Shown here in pieces: positions 8,936-16,724 of a stretch of 64,000 bases of DNA. The first letter of the stretch is position 1. Each line of letters begins with the position of its first letter. A program made the position numbers and the translations under genes. Origin of the DNA: Curtobacterium sp. BH-2-1-1 (GTDB lineage: Bacteria > Actinomycetota > Actinomycetes > Actinomycetales > Microbacteriaceae); assembly GCF_001806325.1 (NCBI RefSeq), contig NZ_CP017580.1:2666001-2730000 (forward strand). Reading direction: 5' to 3'. The notes below the pieces were generated by a model. It was not told the origin of the DNA and did no database searches. It saw only the letters and a program-made list of their open reading frames with translations.

Positions 8936-10245
8936 CAGAAGTACGTGATGCCGTGCGGCTCCCGCGGCGGGGTCAGCATCGCCCGCAGGAGTGCCGGCGC
9001 CGCCGGGTCCGCCGCGCGGAGGAGCCCGGCCGCCGCGAGCGTCGTCGGCGACACCGACCCGATGAGCAACGCACCGAGGTCCGCGACGTCGAGCTGGAGG
9101 TCGGACCCGGCCGCGTCGGCGGTCTTCGTCACGGTGCCCCGCGCCTCCTGGACGTCCAGCCGGTACGTGCCGGAGGCGAACCCGAGCGCATCCGTCACGG
9201 CGAGCGTCAGCGAACCGTCGACGGCGTACGGACGCGACGCGAGCACCCGCTCGACGTCGAGGACGCGCAGCCAGACGTGGTCCTCCTCGTGGTCGACGTC
9301 GTACGCGCGGTTGTCGCCGAGCGCGGCGACGATCGGGTCGTCGAGCCGCGACCGGTTGTACGTGACGACGTCGTTGAGGTCGATCGAGAGCAGGAACTCC
9401 CAGAGCGACAGGTAGGCGTCGTCGGTGGCGTAGACCAGGTCGACGACCTCGAGCGTGGTGTCGCCGTCGCGGCTCTCCTTGACGCGCCAGGTCACGTAGC
9501 CGTCGAGCTCGTCGGAGCCGTCCGGGCGGTGCACGGCTGCGCGGACGTCCTTCGCCTTCTCGCCGTCGCCGTTGCGCAGCCCGAACACGACGGGCCAGGT
9601 GCCGGCGTTGCGCACCATGGAGCCCGGCGTCCGCGCGTTGAACCGGTCGAAGACGGCACGGCCGGGGCCGCCGGCGAGCCACTCGGGCGTGACGACGCTG
9701 ACGACGCCGGTGGTCGGTGCGAGGAGCGGGAGCGCACGCTCGCGGCGGACCCGGACGGCCCGCTCGCGGATCGCGCTGCCGAAGCCGAAGCGGCGGTAGA
9801 TGGTGCCCTCGGACGCGGTCAGCGAGGCGACGGCGTAGCCCTCGGCGACACCGCGCGCGAGGGCGTGCGTCATCATCGCGCGGAGGATCCCGCGGCGGCG
9901 CTCGGTCGGTCGGACGGTCACGGCGGAGATCGCCTGGGTGTCGATCGACGAACCGTCGCCCCAGCTCAGCTCCTTGCCGAACCAGGCGAAGGTACCGGCC
10001 GGCCAGGTCTCGTCGACGGAGCCCGGTGCGGGTCGGCGGACGTACGCGCCGAGCCAGGTCTGGTCGTCCTCGATGAACTGCGCGACCATGCGCGCGGCCG
10101 CCTCGTCGCCGGGGTGCGGTTCGTGGAACCCGAGTCCGACGGCCTGCATCCAGGCCTCGGTCTCGGCGTTCGGTGCCCCCTGCTCGTCCGTCCCGGGCGC
10201 GAAGGCGCGCAGCTCGTAGCGGTCGTCGAATGCCTCGTTGCTCAC
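8935..10245 (-). CDS. Eis-like GNAT N-acetyltransferase
   Basis: 436-residue cytoplasmic acetyltransferase of the Eis family, which in mycobacteria acetylates aminoglycosides and protein lysines. The N-terminal GNAT domain has the acetyl-CoA segment AVTVRPTERRRGILRAMMTHAL (V-x-P-x-x-R-x-x-G). A second GNAT fold and a C-terminal SCP2-like domain follow, as in the family. The chain ends in ...GITYF. In M. tuberculosis Eis the C-terminal Phe carboxylate acts as general base, and a Phe terminus is retained here. Family identity is strong; substrate is unknown. Confidence 0.85.
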   Translation of the reverse strand: MSNEAFDDRYELRAFAPGTDEQGAPNAETEAWMQAVGLGFHEPHPGDEAAARMVAQFIEDDQTWLGAYVRRPAPGSVDETWPAGTFAWFGKELSWGDGSSIDTQAISAVTVRPTERRRGILRAMMTHALARGVAEGYAVASLTASEGTIYRRFGFGSAIRERAVRVRRERALPLLAPTTGVVSVVTPEWLAGGPGRAVFDRFNARTPGSMVRNAGTWPVVFGLRNGDGEKAKDVRAAVHRPDGSDELDGYVTWRVKESRDGDTTLEVVDLVYATDDAYLSLWEFLLSIDLNDVVTYNRSRLDDPIVAALGDNRAYDVDHEEDHVWLRVLDVERVLASRPYAVDGSLTLAVTDALGFASGTYRLDVQEARGTVTKTADAAGSDLQLDVADLGALLIGSVSPTTLAAAGLLRAADPAAPALLRAMLTPPREPHGITYF

Positions 10246-10300
10246 GTTCCCGACCCTATCGGGGTCCGGTGACGGAACGACAGGCGCGACGAGCGGGCCA

Positions 10301-10320
10301 GGAGGCGCGGGTCGGCCCCG
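10301..10320. repeat. Half-element of the GGAGGCGCGG repeat family
   Basis: A 20-nt block, beginning GGAGGCGCGG and ending GGCCCCG, lies in the 118 bp gap between the Eis-like gene and the MarR gene. The identical 20 nt recurs at 42795-42814, 32 kb away and also between genes. It shares its first 10 nt with the left arm of the GGAGGCGCGGTGC hairpins found at other gene ends in this window. Here only one arm is clear, so it looks like a decayed or partial copy. Confidence 0.6.
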
Positions 10321-10364
10321 CCACGCGCCGCACGCGGGCTCGGGTCACGCCGTCGCGCGTCGGC

Positions 10365-10859
10365 TCACCTCGCGGCGCGGCGGGACGCCGATCGGGGCGG
10401 GTTCTTCCGGAGGTGCTCGCTGATCCGCCCGAGGATCCGGTCGAGCTCCGCGGCGTCCTCGTCCGTGATCGGTGCGAACAGCAGCCCGTGCACCGTGCCG
10501 ATGTGCCCCGGGAACACCGCCGCGAGGACGGCTCTCCCGTCGTCGGTCAGCGACACCACGGTGCTGCGCTCGTCGTCCGGAGAGGGGCCGCGCGTGACGA
10601 GTCCGCGCTGCTCGAGCAACTGCGCCTGGTAGGTCAGCCCACTGCGGCTGTAGACCACCCCGTCGGCGAGGTCCGTCATCCGCAGGTGCCCGTCGGGGGA
10701 GTCCCCGAGTCGTGCCAGCAGCTGGAACTGCACGTACGACAGCCCGCCCACGTCCTTGAGCTGCTGCTCGACCGAGGGGCGCAGGAGCGCACTGACCTCG
10801 GTGAACGACAGGTAGGCGCGCAGTTGCGTCGGCGTCAGGGAGGAGGGGATTTCGGACAT
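10365..10859 (-). CDS. MarR-family transcriptional regulator
   Basis: 164 residues with the MarR winged helix: recognition region MTDLADGVVYSRSGLTYQAQLLEQRGLV near residues 60-90, then the wing with PDDERSTVVSLTDDGRAVL (D-x-R-x-x-x-V-x-L-T-x-x-G). A long N-terminal helix and a C-terminal helix form the dimer interface. It is divergent from an NAD(P)H oxidoreductase gene, and two matching 16 bp palindromes lie between them. A repressor of itself and of the oxidoreductase is likely; the ligand is unknown. Confidence 0.9.
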   Translation of the reverse strand: MSEIPSSLTPTQLRAYLSFTEVSALLRPSVEQQLKDVGGLSYVQFQLLARLGDSPDGHLRMTDLADGVVYSRSGLTYQAQLLEQRGLVTRGPSPDDERSTVVSLTDDGRAVLAAVFPGHIGTVHGLLFAPITDEDAAELDRILGRISEHLRKNPPRSASRRAAR

Positions 10860-10875
10860 GATCCGATCCTACCTG

Positions 10876-10930
10876 TTGCTTCGAGTTCGAAGCAGTGTTA
10901 CGGTTCCATCAATCGCTTCGAATTCGAAGC
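10876..10930 (+). promoter_or_regulatory. Promoter with two MarR-type palindromic operators
   Basis: Operator 1 (10878-10893) is GCTTCGAGTTCGAAGC and operator 2 (10915-10930) is the perfect palindrome GCTTCGAATTCGAAGC. They differ at one base and their centres are 37 bp apart. A promoter reading right fits over operator 1: TTGCTT at 10876-10881, a 17 bp spacer and TACGGT at 10899-10904. Operator 1 therefore fills the spacer, and operator 2 lies just before the ribosome-binding site (GGAGG) of the oxidoreductase. A protein on both sites would block initiation. Binding by the adjacent MarR protein is inferred from position. Confidence 0.75.
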
Positions 10931-10949
10931 AAATGACGGAGGAGTCATC

Positions 10950-11879
10950 ATGAAGGCAGTGCAGTTCCACGAGGTCGGCGGTCCCGAGGTCCTCACCTAC
11001 GGCGACGTCGACCAGCCCACCCCCGGCCCGGGCGAGGTCCTCGTCCGGGTCTCGGCATCGGCGTACAACGCGGCGGACAACGGCATGCGCGCCGGCTTCC
11101 TGCCCATCCCGGTCGCCCTGCCCCACGTCCCCGGGTACGACGTCTCCGGAACGGTCGCGTCCCTCGGGGACGACGTCACGGACCTGGCGGTCGGTGACGC
11201 GGTGATCGGCTTCCTGCCGATGGAACGCGACGGCGGAGCGGCCGAGTACGTCGTCGCTCCGGCGGACGCGCTCGTCGCCGCCCCGGCGAGCATCCCGCTG
11301 GCGGACGCAGCTGCGCTGCCGTCGGTGGCGCTCACGGCGTGGCAGGCGCTCTTCGACGACGGTCGGCTCGAGGCCGGGCAGCGCGTGCTCGTCGTCGGCG
11401 CGGGCGGTGTGGTCGGGAAGTACGCGATCCAGCTCGCGAAGCGCGCCGGTGTCGAGGTCATCGCCACGGCCAGCCCGCGCAGCGCCGACGCCGTCCGCGC
11501 CGCCGGTGCCGACCAGGTCGTCGACCACACCACGACCGACGTGCTGCAGGCGGTCGACGGGCAGGTCGACGTCCTGCTCAACCTCGCCCCGATCGAGCCC
11601 GAGCAGTTCGCCTCGTTCGTGGCCGCGGTCCGCGACGGGGGTGCGGTCGTGAGCACGACGGCGTTCATGGCGACCCCGGGGGACGAGTCCCGCGGGGTCC
11701 GTGCTGCGACGGTGTTCGTGCTGCGGAACCGCGAACGGCTGGCCGAGCTCGTCCGGCTCGTCGACGCCGGGGAGCTCACGGTCGAGGTGACGCGGCGCAT
11801 CCCGCTGACCGAGCTGCAGGCGCTGCACACCGAGGGCGCCGCCGGACGGATCGCCGGCAAGGTCGTCGTCCTCGTCTGA
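10950..11879 (+). CDS. NADP-dependent quinone-oxidoreductase-type MDR protein
   Basis: 309-residue medium-chain dehydrogenase/reductase of the zinc-free quinone oxidoreductase group. The N-terminal GroES-like domain (KAVQFHEVGGPEVL, then PHVPGYDVSGTVASLG) is followed by a Rossmann domain with VLVVGAGGVVGKYAIQLAKRAGVEVIATASP. No zinc-ligand cysteine cluster is present. Start ATG has GGAGG eight bases upstream. It is divergent from the MarR gene and lies behind two palindromic operators, so it is probably induced by a reactive or aromatic compound that releases MarR. Confidence 0.88.
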   Translation: MKAVQFHEVGGPEVLTYGDVDQPTPGPGEVLVRVSASAYNAADNGMRAGFLPIPVALPHVPGYDVSGTVASLGDDVTDLAVGDAVIGFLPMERDGGAAEYVVAPADALVAAPASIPLADAAALPSVALTAWQALFDDGRLEAGQRVLVVGAGGVVGKYAIQLAKRAGVEVIATASPRSADAVRAAGADQVVDHTTTDVLQAVDGQVDVLLNLAPIEPEQFASFVAAVRDGGAVVSTTAFMATPGDESRGVRAATVFVLRNRERLAELVRLVDAGELTVEVTRRIPLTELQALHTEGAAGRIAGKVVVLV

Positions 11880-11890
11880 GCGACCAGCGA

Positions 11891-11934
11891 CCCGGTGGGG
11901 GGGGGGGGGGGGGGGATCGTGACCCACCACCGGG
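11891..11934. other. 19-base poly-G tract in the loop of a hairpin
   Basis: After the oxidoreductase stop, CCCGGTGG (11891-11898) and CCACCGGG (11927-11934) form an 8 bp stem whose loop contains an uninterrupted run of G. The run is 19 bases counted from 11897. It lies between convergent genes, where a terminator would be expected. Homopolymers this long are rare in high-GC genomes and are prone to slippage and to sequencing error, so the exact length should not be trusted. Confidence 0.6.
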
Positions 11935-11943
11935 CCGGGCGGG

Positions 11944-13467
11944 TCAGGGGGAGCCGCGCCGCGCCTCCTGGGCCACCACCTCGTCGAGGTCCGCCAGCTT
12001 CCGCATCTGCTGGAGCGGACGGGCCATCCGGTTGTTGTCCCGCAGGGCGGGCTCCGTCCGCGCGAGGAAGGCCCAGTAGCCGGCGGTGAACGGGCAGGCG
12101 TCCTCGCCGAGCCGCTTCGTCGGGTCGTAGCGGCACCCGCCGCAGTGGTCCGACATCCGGTCGATGTACCGACCACCGGACGCGTACGGCTTCGTCGCGA
12201 CCATCCCGCCGTCGGCGTGCTGGGACATCCCGATGATGTTCGTGGGCATCACCCAGTCGGTCCCGTCGACGAACACGTCCGTGAACCACTCGGTGAGGTG
12301 CACGGGGTCGTACCCGCGCTGCAGCGCCCAGTTGCCCAGCACCATGAGCCGCTGGATGTGGTGCAGCCAGCCGTGGTCGTGCAGGCCCTCGATCGCGGTG
12401 CCGAGGCAGGCGGCCTCGACCCGGGACGCGTCGAGCTCCCGCCACCATCGGGGGAGCCGCTCGTGCGCTCCGAGGGCGTTCTCCGACGCCCCGTAGTCGT
12501 CGCCGAACCACCAGTAGAGGTGCCAGACGTAGTCGCGCCACCCGGCGACCTGCCGGACGAACCCCTCGACGCTCGCGAGCGGGGCGTCGTCGTCGCGGTG
12601 GGCCACGAGTGCCGCCTCGATCGCATCGCGCGGGTCGAGGACACCGAGGTTCATCGGGACGCTGAGCAACGAGTGCGCCATCGTCCAGTCGTTCGTGAGC
12701 GTGGCGTCCTCGAACGGGCCGAAGTCGTTCAGCCGGGTGCGCACGAAATCGTCGAGTGCGTGACGGGCCTCGTCGGGCGTGACCGCGAAGCGCCGACGGT
12801 CGTCCGCACCGACGAAGCGGGCGATGCCGTCCCGCTCCCAGCGGTCCAGGTCACGTCGGACCTCCTCGTCGACCTCGTCCTCCTCGGGCCACCACGGCTC
12901 CGGGAGTCCGAGCGTGGTCGCACCCTTCGGCGGCGACTCCCGGTTCTGCTCGTCGAGGCTGAACTTCCCGCCCACGGGCGCGTCCGAGCGCATCAGCCAG
13001 CCCTCGCGACGGCGGACCCGCTCGTAGAACGTCTCCATCCGGAAGCGACCGGTGCCCTGCGCGGCCCACTCGGCGAACTCGTCCTCGTCGGTCACGAAGC
13101 CGCGGCTCGGCAGCACCTCGGTGCCCCTGCCCCAGTGCCGCACCTGCGCGCGGAGCGTCCGCGACGGCGGGTCGACGACCTCGAGGTCGTCCCGGCCGAC
13201 CAGCGCCTGCCGGAGCGTGTCGACCTGCACGTGCTCGACGCGGTCGCCCTCGCCCCGGTCGCGGAGGTCGCGGACCAGGTGCCGGAGCGCACTCAGCCAC
13301 AGATGCGCCTTCGCACGGTGCACGGGACGCGCGGTGAAGAACTCGCGGGCCTCGACCACGAGGAGCGGGCCGCCGTCGTCGAAGTCCGGGCCGTACTGTC
13401 CCGGCAGGATGAGACGCCGGCGCCGCTCGGAGCGTCGGTCGGCCGGGGCGGTGCGCGCGTCCGTCAT
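11944..13467 (-). CDS. Iron-sulfur bacterial (6-4) photolyase (FeS-BCP, PhrB/CryB type)
   Basis: 507-residue DNA photolyase that repairs UV (6-4) photoproducts using light and FAD. The class is set by four iron-sulfur cysteines: Cys354, then CGGC at 442-445, then Cys458 in EDACPF. As I recall, Agrobacterium PhrB uses Cys350, 438, 441 and 454, which is the same spacing shifted by four. The FAD-binding region is rich in Trp (WRDYVWHLYWWFG, HDHGWLHHIQRLMVLGNWAL). I chose the ATG opening MTDARTAP, since the upstream extension is low-complexity Arg/Pro. Convergent with the oxidoreductase. Confidence 0.93.
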   Translation of the reverse strand: MTDARTAPADRRSERRRRLILPGQYGPDFDDGGPLLVVEAREFFTARPVHRAKAHLWLSALRHLVRDLRDRGEGDRVEHVQVDTLRQALVGRDDLEVVDPPSRTLRAQVRHWGRGTEVLPSRGFVTDEDEFAEWAAQGTGRFRMETFYERVRRREGWLMRSDAPVGGKFSLDEQNRESPPKGATTLGLPEPWWPEEDEVDEEVRRDLDRWERDGIARFVGADDRRRFAVTPDEARHALDDFVRTRLNDFGPFEDATLTNDWTMAHSLLSVPMNLGVLDPRDAIEAALVAHRDDDAPLASVEGFVRQVAGWRDYVWHLYWWFGDDYGASENALGAHERLPRWWRELDASRVEAACLGTAIEGLHDHGWLHHIQRLMVLGNWALQRGYDPVHLTEWFTDVFVDGTDWVMPTNIIGMSQHADGGMVATKPYASGGRYIDRMSDHCGGCRYDPTKRLGEDACPFTAGYWAFLARTEPALRDNNRMARPLQQMRKLADLDEVVAQEARRGSP

Positions 13468-13631
13468 GCGGCGGACGGTACGCGAGCACGCGGGTGCGGG
13501 CCCGGGACGTCCCCCGACTCCACGGCGGTTCCGCGGGCGCGCCGTCCTGTGTAGGGTGGCGGACATGCAGTGCCGCTGAACCCGCTTCCGACTCCCTCCA
13601 GTGCCCCGTCGGGGCCGTCGAAAGGTTCAGC

Positions 13632-14501
13632 ATGCCCGCATCCACTCTACCCCTCGCCGGCAAGACCGCCCTCGTCACCGGTGTCTCACGACGCCGTGGC
13701 ATCGGGTTCGCCGTCGCGTCGAAGCTCGCCGACCTCGGCGCGAGCATCGTCGTGCACCACCACCGCCCGCACGACCTCGACCTGCCGTGGGGCGGCGACG
13801 ACCTCGACGCCGTCCGCGACGGACTGCGCGCACACCTCACCGAGGGCGCCCGGTTCGCGGACGTCCCCGGCGACCTGTCCGATCCCTCCGTGATCCCGGA
13901 GCTGATCGACACCGCGACGGCACTCACCGGCCGCCTCGACGTCCTCGTGTGCAACCACGCCAAGAGCGGGGACGACGGCAGCATCCTCGACATGACCCCG
14001 GAGCGGCTCACCGCCTTCTGGGAGGTCAACACCCGGGCGACGATGCTGCTGACCGCCGAGTTCGCCCGGCGCCGCGCACCACGGACGGACGAGCCACGAC
14101 GGCCGGGGGACCGGATCGTGGGCACCGGCCCGTACGCCGAGGCAGAGGGGCACGTGTTCTGGATGACCTCGGGGCAGATCCACGGGGCGATGATCGGCGA
14201 GGTCGCGTACGCCGCGAGCAAGGCCGCGCTCGCCGGGGTGACCGCCACGGTCGCGAAGGAGCTGCTCGAACTCGGCATCGTGCTGAACACCGTCAACCCG
14301 GGGCCGGTGAACACGGGCTACATGGACCCGGAGACCACGGACCGGTCGCTCGACGGCCTCGACGAGTACCTGGCGAGCACGCCGTTCGGTCGCGTCGGGA
14401 CGCCGCAGGACCCGGCCGAACTCATCGGGTGGCTCGCGTCGTCCGCGGGCAGTTGGGTCGTCGGGCAGGTCCTCACGTCGGACGGCGGCTTCAGTCTGTG
14501 A
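13632..14501 (+). CDS. SDR-family oxidoreductase
   Basis: 289-residue Rossmann-fold enzyme of the short-chain dehydrogenase family. The cofactor site is unusual for FabG-like proteins: KTALVTGVSRRRGIGFAVA, where the glycine-rich loop holds SRRRG, seen in a subgroup named SDR or 3-ketoacyl-ACP reductase homologues. The catalytic Tyr-x-x-x-Lys is AYAASKAAL, and the C-terminal GGFSL matches the family. A CNHAK segment replaces the usual NNAG. It follows the photolyase gene divergently; a functional link is not evident. Confidence 0.87.
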   Translation: MPASTLPLAGKTALVTGVSRRRGIGFAVASKLADLGASIVVHHHRPHDLDLPWGGDDLDAVRDGLRAHLTEGARFADVPGDLSDPSVIPELIDTATALTGRLDVLVCNHAKSGDDGSILDMTPERLTAFWEVNTRATMLLTAEFARRRAPRTDEPRRPGDRIVGTGPYAEAEGHVFWMTSGQIHGAMIGEVAYAASKAALAGVTATVAKELLELGIVLNTVNPGPVNTGYMDPETTDRSLDGLDEYLASTPFGRVGTPQDPAELIGWLASSAGSWVVGQVLTSDGGFSL

Positions 14502-14531
14502 CGTGGCCACGGTCCTGACGTGGCCACGGTC
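14499..14531. repeat. Two tandem copies of a 17-bp unit at an SDR stop codon
   Basis: TGACGTGGCCACGGTCC is repeated head to tail at 14499-14515 and 14516-14531, the second copy lacking or altering the last base. The first copy begins with the SDR gene's own TGA stop. Each unit contains GTGGCCAC, an 8 bp palindrome. It directly precedes a long hairpin, so this may be a small duplication at a terminator region. Confidence 0.7.
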
Positions 14532-14573
14532 GGACGGGAGGCGCGGTGCGGGCAGGCACCGCGCCTCCCGTCC
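14532..14573. terminator. 18-bp-stem palindrome, GGAGGCGCGG family
   Basis: GGACGGGAGGCGCGGTGC pairs perfectly with GCACCGCGCCTCCCGTCC across a 6-nt loop. It lies between the convergent SDR and unknown-protein genes, where a bidirectional terminator would sit. There is no T-tract. The same arm sequence recurs with small changes at 21951, 44406, 48526, 60971 and 63285. Confidence 0.75.
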
Positions 14574-14660
14574 GTCGGCGGGTCCTGTCCACCGCGACGG
14601 GTCGCGTCCACCGCGACGGCGCGCGCGGACGCGTGGTGACGCCGCGTGGTCGCGCCGTGG

Positions 14661-15188
14661 TCAGTCGGTCGCGCCGCGCGGGGGATCGACCAGCAGCCCG
14701 ACGCGGTCCGCCAGGTACGCCTCGAGCGGGACGGCGGCGCCCGCGGTGGGGGACCACCGGACGAACGGACCCCCGTCCGCGACGAAGAGCACGCCCTCCG
14801 AGTCGACGAGCGACCCGTCGACCGGGATCGGCGTCGCGCCGTGGTTCACGGTGTCCCCGGGCTCGAAGTGCCCTTTCTGCGCCGCTGCCCGGTAGGCCCG
14901 ACGGACCTCGGCGGAGACGGACACGAACTGCGACCGCCCGGGTTCGGTGACGCGCGTGATCCGTCCGGTCGCCCAGACCCGGCCGTCGGTCTCGGGGGAG
15001 GACCCGAGCAGCAGCGCGCCGACCCGCCACACCCGGCCGAGCGATCGGATGGTGGGCTCGCGCCGGATGCCGAGCACGGCCTTCGGCTCGACGTACTCGC
15101 CGAGGGCCTCGTCCGGGACGTCGGCGTCGCGGAGCCGTCGCGCCGCGTCGTCGAGCAGCGCCCTCGCCCGTTCCACGCCGTCCGTCAC
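14661..15188 (-). CDS. Conserved hypothetical protein
   Basis: 175 residues, soluble, acidic at both ends. I recognise no domain. Features seen are an N-terminal helix rich in Arg and Asp (ARALLDDAARRLRDADVPDEALGEYV) and a mixed beta region with VWRVGALLLGSS and VWATGRITRV. Its stop faces the SDR gene. It follows the signal peptidase gene on the same strand after a 1 bp gap and may share that operon, though its own start has no membrane or secretion signal. Confidence 0.65.
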   Translation of the reverse strand: MTDGVERARALLDDAARRLRDADVPDEALGEYVEPKAVLGIRREPTIRSLGRVWRVGALLLGSSPETDGRVWATGRITRVTEPGRSQFVSVSAEVRRAYRAAAQKGHFEPGDTVNHGATPIPVDGSLVDSEGVLFVADGGPFVRWSPTAGAAVPLEAYLADRVGLLVDPPRGATD

Positions 15189-15189
15189 G

Positions 15190-15834
15190 TCACCCGAGCG
15201 TAGCCCGGTGGGCGCCGCGACCGCGTGGTACCCGCCCGTCGGCGTCGCCCGCGGCGCGTCGGCGACGCACGGCCGACACGGTGCCGATCGTGACCATCAC
15301 CGCGCCGTACGCCAGCAGGACCCCGGCGATCGCGGGCACGAGCCACGAGCGCGACCCGTTGACGAGCTGGTTCACCAGGCCGATGTCCGGCAGGCTGTAC
15401 CAGACGACACCGCGCACCTGGGCGGCCATCACCGGCTCGGGATCGGCGAGCGCGTTGTTGTCGCCCTTGAGCGTGAACGTCCGGGACCCGTCCGACGACG
15501 ACGCGACCGAGACCACCCGGTGGCTGATGACCGCCGGCTGCCCGGACGTGATCTGGTAGGTCACGACGTCGCCGATGCGGATGTCCTCGACGGGCGTGGG
15601 CCGGACGACGAGGAGCGTGCCGGGCGGCAGCGTCGGGTCCATCGACTGCGTGAGCACGGTGAGTGGCGTGGACCCGGTCGCCTTCGGCACGACGATGAGC
15701 ACGACGGCGAGCCCGGCAACGATGACGAGCAGCCCCGTGCTCAGTCCGAGCGCGAGGGCGTGAACGACCGCACGCCAGCCGGTGCGCGGCGGGCGCCGGC
15801 CGCGCCGGGAAGCGCCGTCGGTGGCCGCGCTCAT
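15190..15834 (-). CDS. SipW-type (ER-type) signal peptidase I
   Basis: 214-residue membrane-bound signal peptidase. One N-terminal helix (about residues 22-49) is followed by the catalytic part and a second helix near the C-terminus (about 170-195), the topology of ER-type enzymes. The catalytic Ser64 lies in LTQSMDPTLPPG. His105 in AVISHRVVSV stands where bacterial LepB has lysine, and an Asp follows in KGDNNALAD. This Ser-His-Asp set is the SipW/archaeal/ER class. Its start overlaps the stop of an exported-protein gene (ATGA). In Bacillus, SipW processes TasA-like matrix proteins, so the three upstream genes are its likely clients. Confidence 0.9.
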   Translation of the reverse strand: MSAATDGASRRGRRPPRTGWRAVVHALALGLSTGLLVIVAGLAVVLIVVPKATGSTPLTVLTQSMDPTLPPGTLLVVRPTPVEDIRIGDVVTYQITSGQPAVISHRVVSVASSSDGSRTFTLKGDNNALADPEPVMAAQVRGVVWYSLPDIGLVNQLVNGSRSWLVPAIAGVLLAYGAVMVTIGTVSAVRRRRAAGDADGRVPRGRGAHRATLG

Positions 15835-16724
15835 GCGCCGCACCGGACGGCCGCCCCGTCGTTCTGGGTGAAGAGGGTGATCTGCCCGGTCCCGACCACG
15901 GTGCTCGTGGGGTTGCCCGCGCTGTCGAGGATCTTCACGGTGATCAGCACCGGGCCGCTCGTGGCGACGCTCGCGGGGATCTGGCTCGGCGCGATGGTGA
16001 AGCGGCCGTAGTAGTCCTGCTGCTTCGGGGCGACCATCGTGGACGCGTCGCGCCCGGCGTAGGCGCCGTACCAGGTGTCCTTCGGACGGGACGAGGTGGC
16101 CCAGGCGACCTCGACGTAGTTGCCGCTGTGGTCCGTGCACGTGAGGGCGGGCGCGGCGGCGGAGGTATTGAGGGAGAAGCCGCCGGACACGACGCCCGAG
16201 CTCCACGTGCCGGCCGTCACCGTGAGGTTCACGTTCACGTTCGCGGTGCTCGAAGCCGGCGCGGACGAGGACGGCGTGCTCCGCGTGCACCAGACGGCAC
16301 TCGCCCGGGCGGCGAGCTTCGTGGTCATGCTCGGCAGCGACGCCCAGGTGCCGGAGACGGAGCCGGTGCCGACCGAGGTCGACGCCGTGCAGGCCGCGGT
16401 CCCGGTCACGGGCCACGCGACGACGCTCACGGCCTGTGCGAGGGCGGTCGAGCTGCCGGACACGACGGAGACGGTGGTGGTGGCGGTGCCGGCGAGCGAC
16501 CCCGCGTTGGTCAGGGTGAGCGGCTTCGTCGTGCTCGTCACGCTCGAGGAGAACGTGGTCGTCATGTCGCTCGTGCCGGTGAGGGACGCCCCGGTCTTCC
16601 CGATGGTCACGCTCGAGGCGGTCGTCCCGGTCGCGCTCCAGAGCGCCCACGCGGCGGACGACCCGCCGACGACGAACGCCAGCGCGAGCAGCCCGGCGAG
16701 CACGGTGCGGAGTCGGCGGCTCAT
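15831..16724 (-). CDS. SipW-dependent-type exported protein, 297 aa
   Basis: Secreted or wall-associated protein beginning with two arginines and a hydrophobic segment (LAGLLALAFVVGG), then SAAWALWSATGTTASS. The A-x-A-L-W-(S/N)-x-(T/S)-x-x-T pattern marks the signal class that accompanies SipW-type peptidases. The mature part is Thr/Ser/Val-rich beta sequence with three tandem-like blocks and four or more cysteines, and near residues 205-220 reads NVEVAW-like text (SGNYVEVAWATSS). It is the last and largest of three exported proteins in the operon. I chose the ATG giving MSRRLRTVLAG. Overlaps its neighbours by 4 bp on both sides. Confidence 0.85.
   Translation of the reverse strand: MSRRLRTVLAGLLALAFVVGGSSAAWALWSATGTTASSVTIGKTGASLTGTSDMTTTFSSSVTSTTKPLTLTNAGSLAGTATTTVSVVSGSSTALAQAVSVVAWPVTGTAACTASTSVGTGSVSGTWASLPSMTTKLAARASAVWCTRSTPSSSAPASSTANVNVNLTVTAGTWSSGVVSGGFSLNTSAAAPALTCTDHSGNYVEVAWATSSRPKDTWYGAYAGRDASTMVAPKQQDYYGRFTIAPSQIPASVATSGPVLITVKILDSAGNPTSTVVGTGQITLFTQNDGAAVRCGA

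Noticed and set aside
7322..9415. A 697-codon plus-strand frame over three minus-strand genes
   Set aside because: It crosses gene boundaries and shows no motif; the minus-strand proteins have clear starts and family features.
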